Shown: in pieces, positions 34,801 to 48,500 of the stretch | Numbering within the stretch: the stretch's first letter is position 1 | Layout of the letters: each line of letters starts with the position of its first letter | Assembly (NCBI GenBank): GCA_003667245.1 | Contig: RCNN01000019.1 | Span: forward strand, 102,302 to 166,301 | Source of the DNA: Heterostelium multicystogenum | Taxonomy: Eukaryota > Evosea > Eumycetozoa > Acytosteliales > Acytosteliaceae | Reading direction: 5' to 3' | DNA: 64,000 bases | The notes under the pieces: model-generated | What the model saw: the letters and a program-made list of their open reading frames with translations, nothing else | What the model was told of the DNA's origin: nothing | Database searches by the model: none | Position numbers and translations under genes: made by a program

Positions 34801-35322
34801 ATGAAGATCCTACTTTTGTGTGTTTTCCTGTTATGTGTAGCACTTACTCATGCCGAGGTTGAAAAATATCAATGGAGTTGAACTAGAATTATCCAGAGCC
34901 ATCCAATACACTTACCCTGGACAGCCTGAGTTTAAACTTACAACCAAAGTAGTCGGAAGCTGGGTTGATGGAAGCAGAGGAAATCGTCCATACACACAAT
35001 ATGATGTAACAGTAACCAATTTATCATCAAGAAATCTTAAGAACTTTTATCTGTAAATATTAATTCTAAATGATAAAAAATTCTTTAAATTTAACTATTA
35101 ATATTTATTTGTTTAATATCAAAAAGTATTACTGACTATACCTTTAAAGTACGTGATGGTACTGCCTATTGGAATGTAGTAAGAGGACCCAATGGAGACT
35201 TATCACTTCCATCCTACCAAACTTCCATTAATGCTGGTGCAAGCTATACTTTTGGATACATCCTTGAGGGAACTCCAGCCACCCCAGCCACACTTTCATT
35301 GAGATACTTGATCTACCAATAG
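34801..35322 (+). CDS. Secreted CBM49-like carbohydrate-binding protein
   Basis: Signal peptide MKILLLCVFLLCVALTHAE, then a CBM49-type fold: 'FKLTTKVVGSWVDGSRG', 'YTQYDVTVTNLSSRNLKNF', then across the intron (35053-35126) 'AYWNVVRGPNGDLSLPSYQ', 'INAGASYTFGYIL', ending 'LRYLIYQ'. The motif set (SW, YTQYDVT, W, LPSY, GxSxTFGYI) is that of cellulose-binding domains of dictyostelid stalk/spore matrix proteins and the C-termini of some plant cellulases. About 148 residues. One extra G near 34857 ('gaggtt' for 'gagtt') breaks the frame just after the signal peptide. Likely a matrix or cyst/stalk wall protein. Confidence 0.85.
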
Positions 35323-35431
35323 AAAATCTATTAATATAAATAAATCATCATGATTGAAAATTACACAGTGTTATTGTGGCATAATTATATTTGTATGTGT
35401 ATATATTGGTTTAAAAATGATTTATTATTAT

Positions 35432-36659
35432 TTAATTTAATACAACTGACCATTCACTTGGGATCTCACCATATTGGATACCCATGATGGTGTCAGCGAA
35501 TCTTGCGGTCAATGGACCAGCACCCTTGGCGGCATCGATTGGGATTGGATATTCCTCTCCCTTGTAGTTGATTGATTTGATTGGTGATACAATGGCAGCA
35601 GTTCCAGCACCGAATGCCTCCTTGACACGACCCTCCTTGATGGCCTTGGCAAGCTCGGACATGGTGAAGTTCTTCTCAGAGACCTTGAACTCTCCCCATT
35701 GTTGAGCCAACTTGAGAATGGAGTCACGAGTGACACCTGGCAAGATGGTTCCATCGCTTAATGGTGGAGTGATCAACTCTAATTCTCCTTGGTTGTTCTT
35801 CCAGAATACAAACATGTTCATTGTTCCAACTTCAGTGACATAGTCGTTCAACAACCACAACACTTGTGAGTATCCCTTCTTGGCGGCATCGAGTTGTGGG
35901 AAGATGGTTGGGGCGTAGTTGCTACCCAACTTGTATGCTCCAGAACCTCCAATCCAAGCACGAATAAATCTGTCGTCAGCCAACAAACGAACTGGCTTGA
36001 AACCCTCTGGATAATATGGTCCGACTGGAGAGGCAATGACAAACATCAAAGCAGTGTTTGATGCAGCAACACCCAAACTCTTTTGTGTACCAATCAAAGT
36101 TGGTCTCAAATATAAAGAATAACCCTTACCCTCTGGAATCCAGTCTTGATCCAACAAAACCAATTTCTTAATCAATTCAACAACTGCCTCTTTATCAAAA
36201 GTCTAAATGATGCGGAAGTCGTTAATATATCGCAGTACAGGTCGGAGCCGATTGGCTACTTACTGGCAAGCACAATCTTTCAGCAGAGGTGTTGAAACGT
36301 TTCATGTTCTCCAATGGACGGAAAAGACGGACCTTTCCTTCCTTGTCTTTGTATGCCTTCATACCTTCGAAGCACTCGATAGCATAGTGGAAGACAGATG
36401 CTGAGGGTGGAAGTGAGAGGTTGTGGTAGGCAGAGATCTTTGGAGCTGCCCAACCATTAGTTGAGTCCCACTCGATCTCGAGCATGTGGTCAGAGAACTC
36501 CTTTCCAAAGACCAACTTGTTCTTGTCTGTGAATTTTGGCAATGGTTGCTTTGTCTTTTCGATGATCAAAGAGTCAACATTGATTGGCTTCTGGGTGCTG
36601 AATGATCTGATCAAAGATGATCTAACACTGCTGCTATTTCTGATGATTGAAGTGAACAT
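35432..36659 (-). CDS. Branched-chain amino acid aminotransferase, mitochondrial-type
   Basis: PLP enzyme (fold IV) interconverting Leu, Ile and Val with their 2-oxo acids. N-terminus MFTSIIRNSSSVRSSLIRSF is a mitochondrial targeting peptide. Family motifs: 'HYAIECFEGMKAYKD', 'LFRPLENMKRFNTSAERLCLP', 'YKLGSNYAPTIFPQ' with the PLP Lys, 'GYSQVLWL', 'TPPLSDGTILPGVTRDSIL', 'EAFGAGTAAIVSPI'. Exons 36264-36659 and 35432-36202, 388 residues, no frame break. It shares valine/leucine/isoleucine metabolism with the thiolase 9 kb away, but the two are not linked as a unit. Confidence 0.95.
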
Positions 36660-37857
36660 AATTGAAAATATATATAATATATAGTAATTACTTGTACAAG
36701 GAGATCAAAGAAACAAAACTAAACTAAAACAAAACAAAACTTAAACTAAAATTGAAAATGAAAGAAAGAAATGATGCACAAAACAAACTCATCACTTCAC
36801 TCGAAAATAATTAAATTAATTAAAATATTAGAAATTTTTGGTTTTTATCAAGTTTTTGAAATATTTATTCCCAGGTTGGTAATAAGAAATCAGATTGTAA
36901 TTGTCACCCCAAGCAAGCAGGAGGGGTACTGTTGTTGCTTTGTTTCCGCACTGTTTCCTTTCCTACCAAATTTATTTGTTTCAATATGTGGGGGTATGGA
37001 AATTTGGTTGTCAATTTCAAATTTCATAATAATAAAATCTGACAAATATTGTCGTTTTAAATTTATCAAGTGAATCACAACATTTCTAGAAGAGAAAGAA
37101 TCTTTGTCAACAATTAAAATTAGTGGTTATATCATCTTCTTCTATTCTATGCTATTATTTAATCTTATTATCGTCATCATTATCAAGATAATATTGTCAT
37201 AAAGTTAATTTTGTAAATTTATAATTAATAATAATGAATCAAATCATATAAATAATTGCTAGTTTGTTATTTATTAACTAAAAATTAGAATCCACAAGAT
37301 TTATATTTAATAATACAAAAGAAAGAAAATGTAATACCACACATGAACCTTAAAAAGACATTTAACAAAATATTTTAATTTTTAAATATAATAAAAATTG
37401 AAATAAACAAGGATGCAAAGGAAATCGGTCATGCGGTAAAATCTCATTAAAGTTAGAAAAAACTAATTCCGACAATAAATAACCTTGGTTACCCTTGAAT
37501 GACTATCATCGAGAAGAAAACGAAAGCGAAAATCAAAAACAACAGTAGAGACCATTCACATTAATTCGGTAGTTTAATAATAATAAATAATAATATTTAT
37601 TTATTTATTTATTGTTGACATTAAGGAATGAGATGAACAACTGGGGGTGACAACTGAGCTTGTGTGGTATTTATATGATTCATACTGTTGTAAAAATATT
37701 GGGTTGTTTTAAATTTATCTATTCATTGGTATATCAAAGTATAGTAATAATAATAATAATAATTAGTTAGTAATTATTACTTATTTTATCTATCTAATAA
37801 CATTCTAAATAAAGTAATATATATTTATTATTAAGTTGTTATAATACTATTATTATT
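36660..37857. other. Intergenic region between divergent BCAT and GMP synthase genes
   Basis: AT-rich with AAT and TTTA microsatellites (37576-37612, 37744-37766). No gene seen. Confidence 0.6.
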
Positions 37858-40001
37858 ATGGCATCACCCATTATTGATACACCACCTTTATCACATGAGA
37901 CTAGAGTAGAGTCGAATGTTAGTGTGGGTGAAGATCACGCCGTTGCTAATGAGGTTGTATTGATTTTGGATGCTGGATCTCAATATAGCAAGGTCATCGA
38001 TAGACGTGTCAGAGAGTTGTGTGTTGCGTCGGAGATTCACTCATTCGATACTAAGCTTGCACCATTGATTGCCCGTGGTAACGTGCGTGCTATCATCATA
38101 TCAGGTGGTCCAGAGTCTGTCTACTCGGCAAAGGCACCAGCTTACGATCCATTCCTCTTTGACCCAGCACTCGGTGTTCCCGTGCTTGGTATTTGCTACG
38201 GAATGCAACTCATGACTCATCTCCTTGGTGGTAAGGTCGAGAAGAAGGACCACCGTGAGGATGGTGTCCATAACATTAACATCAAAGGTAAGGACATAGG
38301 CATAGACATAGATAGATAGATAGAGCACGATATGAATGCATTCAGACTAACAATGGAAAACTAGGTAACTCTGAACTATTCCATGGTATGGAGCGCAGTG
38401 AGAGAGTACTGTTGACTCATGGTGACAGTGTTACTCAAGTTGCACCAGGATTCACTGAGATCTGTTTGAGTGAAGGTGGTGTCATTGCTGGTGTTGAGAA
38501 TGTTGCCAGAGGAATGTATGGATTGCAGTTCCATCCAGAAGTAGATTTAACAGAGAATGGAAAGTTGATTTTGAAGAACTTCTTGCTTCGTATTGCCAAG
38601 TGCAAGGCAGATTTCACCCTTGATGATCGTGAGCACCAGGCCATCAAGTATATCCGTGAAACAGTTGGTGATGGAAAAGTTTTGGTGTTGGTCAGTGGTG
38701 GTGTAGACTCAACAGTGTGCGCTGCTCTTATTGCCAAGGCAATTGGACCAGAGCGTGTTATTGCTCTTCACATTGACAATGGATTCATGCGTCACCAAGA
38801 GAGCTCACGAGTCGAGCAAGCTCTCAAGGTACTTGGACTTAGATTAATTGTTGTTGATGCTTCCGAAACCTTCTATAACTCCACAACTACCATCAAGGGA
38901 GCAGTGACCGAGAAGCTCAAGATCACCGTACATCCAGAGGAGAAGCGTAAGATCATTGGAGATACCTTTATGAAAGTAGCAGATGATGAGGTTAGAAAGC
39001 TTGGTTTGAATCCAAACGAAGTGTACCTTGCCCAAGGAACATTGCGTCCTGACCTCATTGAGAGTTCTTCAAAGACCGTTTCTGGTGTAGCCGATGTAAT
39101 TAAGACTCATCACAATGATACAGAGCTTGTCAGATTACTTCGTGAAACAGGTCGTGTAGTAGAGCCATTGCGTGACTATCACAAGGATGAAGTTAGAGAG
39201 CTTGGAAAGAACCTTGGATTATCAGAGGACTTGGTCTGGCGTCAACCATTCCCAGGACCTGGTTTGGCAATTCGTATTCTCTGTTCCGATAAACCATATA
39301 TTGATCCACAGTTTGACTACACTAGAGAAGTACTCAGCTATATAGTCACTGGAAAGGTCACCGATTCACTCGACCAAGTTACAAGAGACAGAATTGACAC
39401 CCAGCTCAAAGAAATGGGATGTTACGAGAAAGTCCGTGGATATAAGGATATTGCACCATTGCTTCTCCCAGTTCAAACAGTTGGTGTGCAAGGAGATGGT
39501 CGTACCTACTCATACTTGGTCGGATTGACTCAAGTAACACCAAACTGGACTGAACTCTTCCAGTTGGCCAAGATAATTCCAAAGTTATGTCACAATGTTA
39601 ATCGTGTAGTTTATGTATTTGGTAACCATGTTACCAACCCAGTCATCAGAAATATCACAACCACACGTTTACAACCAGACACTATCTCACAACTACAGAT
39701 TGCCGACTCTATTGCAAACGAGATTCTTCAGAAATACAAACTTATCAGAACACTGAGCCAAGTTCCAATCATTTTATTCCCAATCGATTTTGACAATCAA
39801 AACTCCGGAAAGAGATCGATTGCCATCCGTACTTTTATTACCAATGATTTTATGACTGGTGTACCAGCCGTACCAAACCAACAAATTCCAGAAGAATGTC
39901 TTAGAGAAATGGTCGATTCAATTTTAGCTAAAACACCAAACATCAGCAGAGTAGTATTCGATTTAACTTCAAAACCACCAGGAACAACTGAATGGGAGTA
40001 A
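37858..40001 (+). CDS. guaA: GMP synthase (glutamine-hydrolysing)
   Basis: Makes GMP from XMP, glutamine and ATP. N-terminal class I glutamine amidotransferase: 'ILDAGSQYSKVIDRRVREL', nucleophile in 'GICYGMQLM' (Cys113), 'GLQFHPEVDLT' (His, Glu). ATP-pyrophosphatase domain with P-loop 'VSGGVDSTVCAALI' and 'YLAQGTLRPDLIES'. C-terminal dimer domain ends 'VFDLTSKPPGTTEWE', the conserved terminus. One intron 38288-38364; exons join to 688 residues with no break over 2 kb, in marked contrast to the talin genes. Confidence 0.97.
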
Positions 40002-40140
40002 AGAAAATAAACTTAATAAAATTAAGATAAAATAACCATGCCTTAGAAGACTATGCAGATAATAGTTCAATATTAAGAGGGGAATCAGTTGATTTATAAT
40101 CAACATTATTTACAATTTATTATTACATTAATTTAACTAA

Positions 40141-41407
40141 TTAACGATAGTCTTTTCCTAAATTGTATTGGAGTGCTTGATCAACATCAAGCTTAATCGA
40201 TGCAGCAGCATGTAATACCCAAAATGGATCCCTAAGAAGAGGTCTTCCAAGCATTACCAAGTCGGCTCGATCTTCATCAATGATTGACATTGCTTGTTCA
40301 ACTGTCTTAATTGAACCAACTGTGGATACAATAATATCGGATACTTCTCGTTTAATTCCTTCGGCGAGTGGGACCTGGAACATTGGACCAAATGGAGCTT
40401 TGGAGGTGGCACAATTTCCACCTGATGAAGCATCGAGGATGTCAACGTCCAAATCCTTTAAGATTCTAGTAAGACGAATAGAATCGTCTAATGTCCATCC
40501 ACCTTCAGTCCACTCTTCGGCACTGATTCTTACCATTAAAATCTTACTCCATACCTTTCTGATAGATTTGACAATATCTGTGAGGATCTTTATTCTACCC
40601 TCAAAGTCACCACCATATGCGTCAGTTCTTTGATTGGAGAGAGGTGAGAGGAAAGAGTTGATCAAATATCCATGTGCACCATGAATTTCAAGTGCATCGA
40701 ATCCAGCTTTTTCAGCTCTGACTGCGGCATCTTGGAATGATTGAATCACAGAGTGAATTTCAGAAATAGACATCTCATGTGGAGTGATCATTGTTGGGTC
40801 ATACAGAATAGGAGATGGAGCACTGATTTTACTCCAACCACCATTTTCTTCACCAACATAGTGCTTGGCATTATCCAAATATAATTGAATAGTAGATGCT
40901 CTTCTTCCAGCGTGTCCAATTTGAATGGCAGCCAACTAAACAAATAGATATAAATATTTATACTCCATAACCAATACATTATCAGATACTTACTGATTTA
41001 AATTGATGTACAAAGTCGACTATTCTTTTCAACGGTACAATTTGTTCATCTTTCCACAAACCTGAATCGGTTGGTGTGATTCTACCCTCTGGAGTAACAG
41101 CAGTAGCTTCAAAAACGATCATACCAACTCCACCTTTGGCGAAAGTTCCATAGTGAACCATATGCCAATCGCTCATGAAACCATCGACACTACAATACTG
41201 GCACATTGGAGATACTACCACTCTGTTTTTCAAAGTTTGGTCTCTGATTGTGATTGGTTTGAAAAGTGCGGGGACAGTTCTAGTTTTTTGCTTAACAATT
41301 AAATCTTGAGTGATACTAGCAGGTGTAGTTGCTTGAGGATGAATTGCTGGTGCACCTGGATATTGATAATTCAATGGCATAGCAAATGGATATGTAAATG
41401 GTTGCAT
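40141..41407 (-). CDS. NADH:flavin oxidoreductase, YqjM-like old yellow enzyme
   Basis: TIM-barrel FMN ene-reductase. 'LFKPITIRDQTLKNRVVVSP' and 'MCQYCSVDG' hold the Cys typical of the YqjM subgroup; then 'WHMVHYGTFAKGGVGMI', 'QIGHAGRRAS', 'EIHGAHGYLINSFLSPLSN' (His pair), 'RTDAYGGDFEGRIKIL', 'DADLVMLGRPLLRDPFW'-like C-terminal FMN phosphate site. Exons 40994-41407 and 40141-40935, 402 residues, no frame break. The Pro/Ala-rich N-terminal 45 residues are extra to the fold. Substrate unknown. Confidence 0.93.
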
Positions 41408-42234
41408 TTTTTCTTATAAAGATAGATATATGAATACAAAGTAATGTCTTTTATATGTTTAGATTGATTGTATATCTTTTTGGAGATAATATTGTATTTG
41501 ATTTGATTTGATTTGATTTTGATTGGTATTCAACAACTTGGACTACCTCTTAAATAGTTTTAGTCATAATGTAATCTAAATATAATTTCAATGTTTAGAT
41601 CTCCCAATGTCATTCTTTGTCCCAAGACGAATTTGGTTTAAAGCGAAAAGAACGGAATGTTTGTGCATCTTTTGACCTACCACTTCTCTTGATCTTACAA
41701 CACAACCATATCAAGTAGATCCTATTGAAATAGCAATCTTTTGACCACTATGCATCTTTTGGAGAATGCAATTCGCCTCATAAAACATATCATTCAGTTG
41801 AAAGAAAATGATAAAAACCACCGCATCTCATTAATTTTAAAAAAACCCATTTCAATCAATATATCTTCTGGAAACCACACACATTAAAAAAATACATTTA
41901 TTTTTATTCTGGATATTCGCGAAGACTTTGAAAGAAAAAAAAGTCGAAAAATAAAGTTAATAACTATATATTAGTTATTACTTCTATATTAGTATTATTT
42001 AAAATAATCAACAAACACAGATGACTGATATCTCTATAACATAGCAATTCTTGCCTCTACTTCTGATTGATTATCAAAATATTTCTTTAGTTGTATTTAA
42101 AAATGTACCAATCGTTTTTTATTTTATTATTATTATTATTTTCTGTTTTATTTTTTTATCAAAATGCAATTTACATTTTAAAGACTTTGATTAATTGATT
42201 AAAACAATAAAGTGTAATACTACTACTTTACAAA
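41408..42234. other. Intergenic region
   Basis: AT-rich promoter space of two divergent genes, with a TTTGA/TGATT pentamer repeat at about 41495-41525. No gene seen. Confidence 0.6.
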
Positions 42235-43247
42235 ATGACTAAATATGGCGAAAAGAAATATTGGGATGATAGATATAAAAAGTACTGATTCTTAGAACTA
42301 ATGTAAAATAACCGAAATATCATCTTTATTACTACGACTATTTTTCAATAATCAAATGAATCACATTGAATTGATTATAAGATAATCATAATCTATCTAT
42401 CTAACTATTTTTATGATCAATAATTACTTTTGTTAACAGTAACTAATCTTTAACGATACAAATAGTTCTACAGATTCTTTTGATTGGTACCAAGACTACA
42501 ATGGATTAAAAGATGTATTTGATCAGAGGCTAAAAAGAGATAGTAAGATTTTGATGGTTGGATGTGGCAATTCATGTAGGTAGCGGTATATAATCAAGCT
42601 TATTAACTAATATACTAATGAATTCATTATCTCTACAGTGCTATCAGATGATATGAATAGAGATGGTTACAGATTGATTGTCAATGTAGATATATCGACG
42701 GTTATCATTGATCAACTGAAAGAAAAACACAAAAACTGTACAGGTCTTGAATATATGGCTGCTGATATTATGGATACTCCTTTTGAAGATAATTCCTTTG
42801 ACTATATCATTGATAAAGGTACATTTGACGCTATAATGGTAAGATGGTTCGCAATCAGCAATCGATGATACAACTGCTACTTTGAGTAATCTAATCAACC
42901 AATTTGATCAGTGTGGAGATAATTTACATGCCAATGCAATTATGATGTGTGAGGAAATATATAGAGTGCTGAAGCCAAATGGTATATTCATATTGATTTC
43001 TTATGGTGAGCCGAAAGACCGATTATTTTATTTGGAACAAGAAGAAACCGAATGGGAAATTGAGATATTGGAAATACCAAAACCAGCTACCTCCCAACAA
43101 AAAGGAGTTCACTATGTATATATCATGACAAAACCAGAAATCACCGACAACAACGAAGACGACGAAGAGGATGAAGATGAAGACGGTGACGGAGATGACG
43201 AGGAAAGTTCCAACAACGAAGAAGATAAAGATATAACAACAGAATAA
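42235..43247 (+). CDS. EEF1AKMT4/METTL13-like methyltransferase with acidic tail
   Basis: Starts MTKYGEKKYWDDRYK, the typical N-terminus of EEF1AKMT4-type lysine methyltransferases, then 'DSFDWYQDYNGLKDVF', SAM motif 'ILMVGCGNSLLSDDM' across an intron, 'YRLIVNVDIS', 'MAADIMDTPFEDNSFDYII', 'DKGTFDAIM' and 'EEIYRVLKPNGIFILISYG'. Introns: 42282-42465 and 42576-42638. One extra base near 42840 breaks the frame before 'DGSQSAIDDTT'. The last 40 or so residues are almost all D, E and N, unusual for the family. Likely target is translation factor eEF1A (family knowledge, not shown here). Confidence 0.85.
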
Positions 43248-43557
43248 TAATAACAATAATAATAAAGTAAATCAGCCTTCAACAACAAGAACAAATATTA
43301 CAACATTGAACTTAAGTTCATATGATTTAATTTATATTTTTTTTAAATTTAGTTTGGTTTGGATGATCCCCATTCCCAATACCATTCCTTTTTTTTACGA
43401 ACATTGTTCTCACTTTTTTTTTGTTATTCGATTCGTAATAATAAAGTCTTATTAGTATTTGATAAACTAGTAAACCTTTGTTGAATAACTCTTATATTCA
43501 ATCATAGATACCTTTAAAGTCTTTATATTCATTAATATTAAACCACCATAACAGAAA
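43248..43557. other. Intergenic spacer
   Basis: AT-rich; contains T8/T9 runs. No gene seen. Confidence 0.6.
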
Positions 43558-44427
43558 ATGGTATTCTTCTTTAAGATTAGTGGTATGTTCAATCATCATC
43601 AATCATCAATCATCAATCATCAACCATCAATATCGATAGTCACTAGATTCTCTCCATGCATGAATGATCTTCTTGTTATTTTGGCAGATTCGCTCATATC
43701 TGAGTTGCATATTGATTATGATAACTAATCTTCTGAATATTTTGTTGGCTTATATGTTCTCTGTTTAGATCCCGACTATTTGATTTACATGGGTAGAGAC
43801 AAATATGAGAATGAAGATTTAATTAAATACGGTTGGCCAGAAGATATTTGGTTCCATGTCGATAACTTGTCATCTGCACATGTCTACCTGAGATTGAAGA
43901 AGGGAGAGACCATCAATGACATACCACAGGTCGTTTTGGAGGAATGCTGTCAATTGGTCAAGCAAAACTCAATTCAAGGTTGCAAGGAGAGCAGTGTCGA
44001 CATTGTCTACACTCCATGGGCAAACTTGAAAAAGACACGTGATATGGAACCAGGTCAAGTTTTGTATCACAACGAAGCTGCTGTAAGTTGAGCGTCGTAA
44101 TTTCACCAACCGTGCACATTTAGCTAATCCTATGATCACTCTCAGATTAAATATGTTAGAAACGTCAAGAAAGTTCCAATGATCATCAACAGAATTGAAA
44201 AGACAAGAGAAGAGCGTGAAGTACGTCTGAAGGAGGAGCGTGAAGAAAGAGATCGTGAGGAGAGACACGAGAAGAGAATCCAAGCCGAGAAAATAAAGAA
44301 GGCTGACATGAAAGCCCAAGAGGAAAAGAAGAAGCAACAGGATATCAAACACTACACCTCTGTTATGAAGTCAGAGAACATGAAATCCAACAAATATCAA
44401 TCTATGGAAGATGATGACTTTATGTAA
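43558..44427 (+). CDS. CCDC25 homologue (NFACT-R domain)
   Basis: Exons 43558-43582, 43769-44082 and 44146-44427 join to about 206 residues. The N-terminal NFACT-R domain has '[20 protein letters not shown]', '[19 protein letters not shown]', '[20 protein letters not shown]' and '[10 protein letters not shown]'. A long charged helix ([20 protein letters not shown]) and a short tail ending MEDDDFM follow, the same ending style as animal CCDC25. Conserved from amoebae to humans; a role with RNA or ribosome-associated partners is inferred from the NFACT family. No frame break. Confidence 0.95.
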
Positions 44428-44701
44428 TAATAATAATAATAATGATTCATAACAAAGTCAACATGCAATACCCTAAGATACCAAAACATTTAATTTCAAG
44501 TGCCAGGCACTAATGCAATCCCACAGCACAGCTAATACTTGCATTCAGAACAGAATTCAATAAATTTAATCAATGATTTTATTTAAACCAACAGATTTTT
44601 CTTGCAGTGCCTCTTGGAATCTCGAAATTGCTCAAAATTTTTAACAGATAACTATTGTATTTAGTTAGTTACACTTTAAATAGATATATATATAATTATA
44701 A

Positions 44702-45545
44702 ATGTCAAGTAATAGTAGTAGTGGAGGTAGTATAAAGAATGAAAATGGTCAGATTCATATAGATAGCCATGAAGTTGACAATGAGCTTGTTGAATATGAG
44801 GATGAAAATGAAAATGAACTTGGTGATGATGTTGTAGACGATGTTGTTGATAATGAAAATCAGATAAGTAACTTGAAAATAAAAGATAGTATAGAATCAG
44901 TTGTATATAATAAAAGAAACAATAAGAGTAGTAGTGGTGGTGTGATGAATGATGACCACTCCGATCATAGTAAATTATCACCTACACTCCAACACCAAAA
45001 TAAACATCTACAAAAGAAATCATCGAGTAAACATAGAATATCAACACCGACTGTCTCGACATCATCTTCATCAACTCCATCCACTCCACATACGCCCAAG
45101 ACACCAAAACAGAACAACACAAACTCTAATAGCAATGGTAAGCAATCCTAGCTTTCAAATAGGTATAACAACAGCAATCTTACCATTAGTTTGTCATTGG
45201 TAATATAGAGAATGAAGTCATTCAATTAAAACAAGAAGTAAATAAACTAAAGCAACAACTAAAACAGTCAGTACATATAAACAATGTATTGGAGTTTAAA
45301 ATACAATTACTTTTGGATATGGTATGTCATCATCACCAATTGGGACCCTTTAATATCTAGTTCATTTGCTGACCCATATCATCATCATCATCTTTAATAA
45401 TCAGTTAACACTAAGTAGTTTGGATGTAAAATATTTCGAAGAGTTGGAAGTCCTGTGGAAATCAAAACTAAGATACCTAGAGCAACAGTTCCAACAACAA
45501 CAGCAACAGCATCATCAACATCAACAAGATCCCAATACACACTAG
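44702..45545 (+). CDS. Acidic, low-complexity coiled-coil protein, unknown function
   Basis: Exons 44702-45137, 45209-45321 and 45405-45545 join in frame to 229 residues. The first 145 residues are low complexity: Ser-rich, then D/E/V/N-rich (DVVDDVVDNENQ), then S/T/P/N-rich. Exon 2 encodes a coiled coil (ENEVIQLKQEVNKLKQQLKQ), exon 3 a helix and a Gln/His-rich tail. In-phase splicing and the heptads support a real gene. No family recognised. Confidence 0.75.
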
Positions 45546-48500
45546 GATCACTCTCAAGTGCCTATCAATCAATCAGTATGATAAAAGTGTATAGTTATTG
45601 AAATAAAAATCAAAATAGATGTGTATATTAGTGTATTGGTAATCAACGTAATGATGTCAGGGACAGATATGCAAATAATCAAATTGATATGATTTTGTGG
45701 ACCAACTTATTATCTGGACAACCCACCACATCTAAAGTGTAAACACGAAAGAAAACTGAAAGATCCGGAACAGAAAGAAGAAGTGTCAGCTGAGAATGTA
45801 AGTTACGATAACATAAAATATAATAAATGAACCACCGACTAAAAGTCACGTGTTTGGCTTTCATCAAAGTTGGTTCGCAATGAAGTAAGTAACATTTATG
45901 TTTCATCAGATTGTCAATCACTCTTTGTTTTTTTGTTTTTTCTTTCTGTTCTGTTAGAATAAATAAATCCAATGAAATACGCTGCTGGTCAATCAACATC
46001 GAAAGTCTTTTGATGTTGAACAAAATAATTAAGATAAAACCAAAACAAACAAACACTGTATCGATACTAGTCTAGTGCGATGTTAATTAATTGCCAATTT
46101 ACAAAATGAATTAGTTTGGCATTGGGCAAAATATATCATCCATTTGTTTGCTGCAAAAGGGATAAACAGATAAATGCAGCCACGATATTGCTTTGAATCC
46201 AATCTATTTGAGAGGTTGAAAATGCATGACTTATATCGCGATTTAACAAAAAAAAGGGATTAAACTATTCTAAAAATATTATCAAAGAAACTAAAAACAA
46301 CGAGGAAATGAACTGATGCTTTTATTGATGGATAAAGCAGAGGAATTCACCAAAGCTGTCTTGTTGAACATCCACCTAAAACAAACTTTATTTTGTTCAT
46401 TTTTGAACAAAAAAAAACATCAAAAAATCAATTTGGTGAAAAACTTTTTTTTTTTGGTTTTTTGGTACAACATTTTTCAGTTGTTTTTTCATCCTTTTGG
46501 CTATATGGTGAACACTACAATTGTGTGTGTTTTGATCCACCATTAATGAGATCTCTATCAACGTGATTCAAAATAGAACACCCAAAGTTAGTGTGAAAAT
46601 TTTTGATGGATCAATCTACCCAATCAAAATTAGTAAGTTTTCTAAAAACAAAATATCATAAATGAGAAAGTGAAACTAGAATGATGGTAAATGCGGTACA
46701 ATTTCTAAAAACTGATTCATCTAAATCTAACTCTGAACACTCCAGCTAAAAGTAGGCTGAGAGGTGTGATTTATATTCTATTTATTATTGGATTGATGAT
46801 GTTGAAGTTGGTTCTGTTGTTGATGTTGATGATGTTTTATATTTTATTAATAAATTTAATAATAATAATAATAATAATACATTTTTAATATATTTTTTGC
46901 ACTACAACAATTACAAACTAAAATGTGCCAACTCCACACCAAAGTTACTAACTTGACTTGAAGTTTTTATCCAAACTTCTTTGCTTTGCTACTGTTTCAG
47001 CTATTGTGTGATTGTTATTTGGGATATGTCCTTAAACATTACATAGTAGTGCCACCCATTAGATATAGATTATTCAGATTTTGCGACAATGAAAGATTCG
47101 ATTGATATTAATCATATTACACACTGCCGCTCTTGACCTATAATCTCACTTACCTAGCAATCTTTCCCAATCAAGTACCAAAAATTAATAGCTAAACCAA
47201 AAGTCTTCAACCAATCAGCCAAATCATTAATAATAATAATCAACAGATTGATATCATTATCCTATTCTTCATAGACACAATAGATAGAATTACAAACCTC
47301 CAAAAGAAACTATTCGACACCAAGGAGTAGGTATTTTCAAAAATAATCTGGTTTGACCTGTCACGACATTTTCTCTTTTACCGTCCGACTCGATAAAATA
47401 ATCATGATTTTACAATTTATATTGGTTGACCTGACAGTAGTTTAGATTTTTAAAAAATTTCAGAAAGCATAGTTGAAAAATATAAATACATATATTTCCA
47501 TATCCATCATTCTTATATTCCTACTATTTATATCTTAATATTTCAATTTTGATACATAAGAATATACATATTCATAATAGGAAATCTAGAAAATTTAAAT
47601 TCAATGCATAGGTATGGCTTTATATCTACCATAAGTTACTCTACATACGTTACTTGTTACCAAATTAAAAATTTTTGCATAAGACAGAAGCTGTTTCATC
47701 CATCTATTATAGTTGTTTTTCAGAATATTAATTTATTTTATTATTATATATTTATATATTCTGAGAGAGAAACGGATAAAATTTTTTTTGATTTTAAATT
47801 AATAATCAATCAATGTGCCAATAATCCATATCACTTTTCCACCTATTGCAGTAATCATTCATTATTAAAAAATCCAGCAACAACAAAATAACTCATGAAC
47901 TGTAAACTTAACACACCAACAACAATAATAATATTCTGAATTATTTATCCAACAAGTAGACTTACAATTTCAACTCCAGAATTACCTATCACACCCAATA
48001 AATCAACCTCCAATAGCCGTTGAGATAATTAGCCAATAGCAGACCATAATCTATATTAATCTGTATCTAACAATTAAATTTTATCCTATTGAACCACCCC
48101 AGTAAGTATTGGTCCATACAAAGTCAAACCATCATTTATCAACCTTCAAAGTCCATTGTCAGTTCATACTGAAGATTGTCTAGACAACCGACCTGAACTG
48201 AAGAGCATAAGATCACCGAAGATATCTTCAAATAAGGCGTTATTCGTCATATCAAGACAAATAAGGTAGATATCTTTCACATTCTTAAATTTTCACATCC
48301 AAATTGCTATACATCTTTTTGTCATATATAAGTTTATCAATCACGGGTGTGCTTCAATTCAGATTATTCTTTTCCAACAATCATTTACAAATATTATTGA
48401 CTAGTGTAGTCATGATTATTCAATATCAATATTATCAGCAGCAGCATCAACATCATCACAAATTCACAATTATTTTTCACTGTGAGCTGTATGTAAACTT

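Noticed and set aside
45679..46056. Minus-strand 125-codon open frame starting MFVCFGFILIILF
   Set aside because: Hydrophobic, AT-driven composition with no domain and no splice-supported extension; probably chance.
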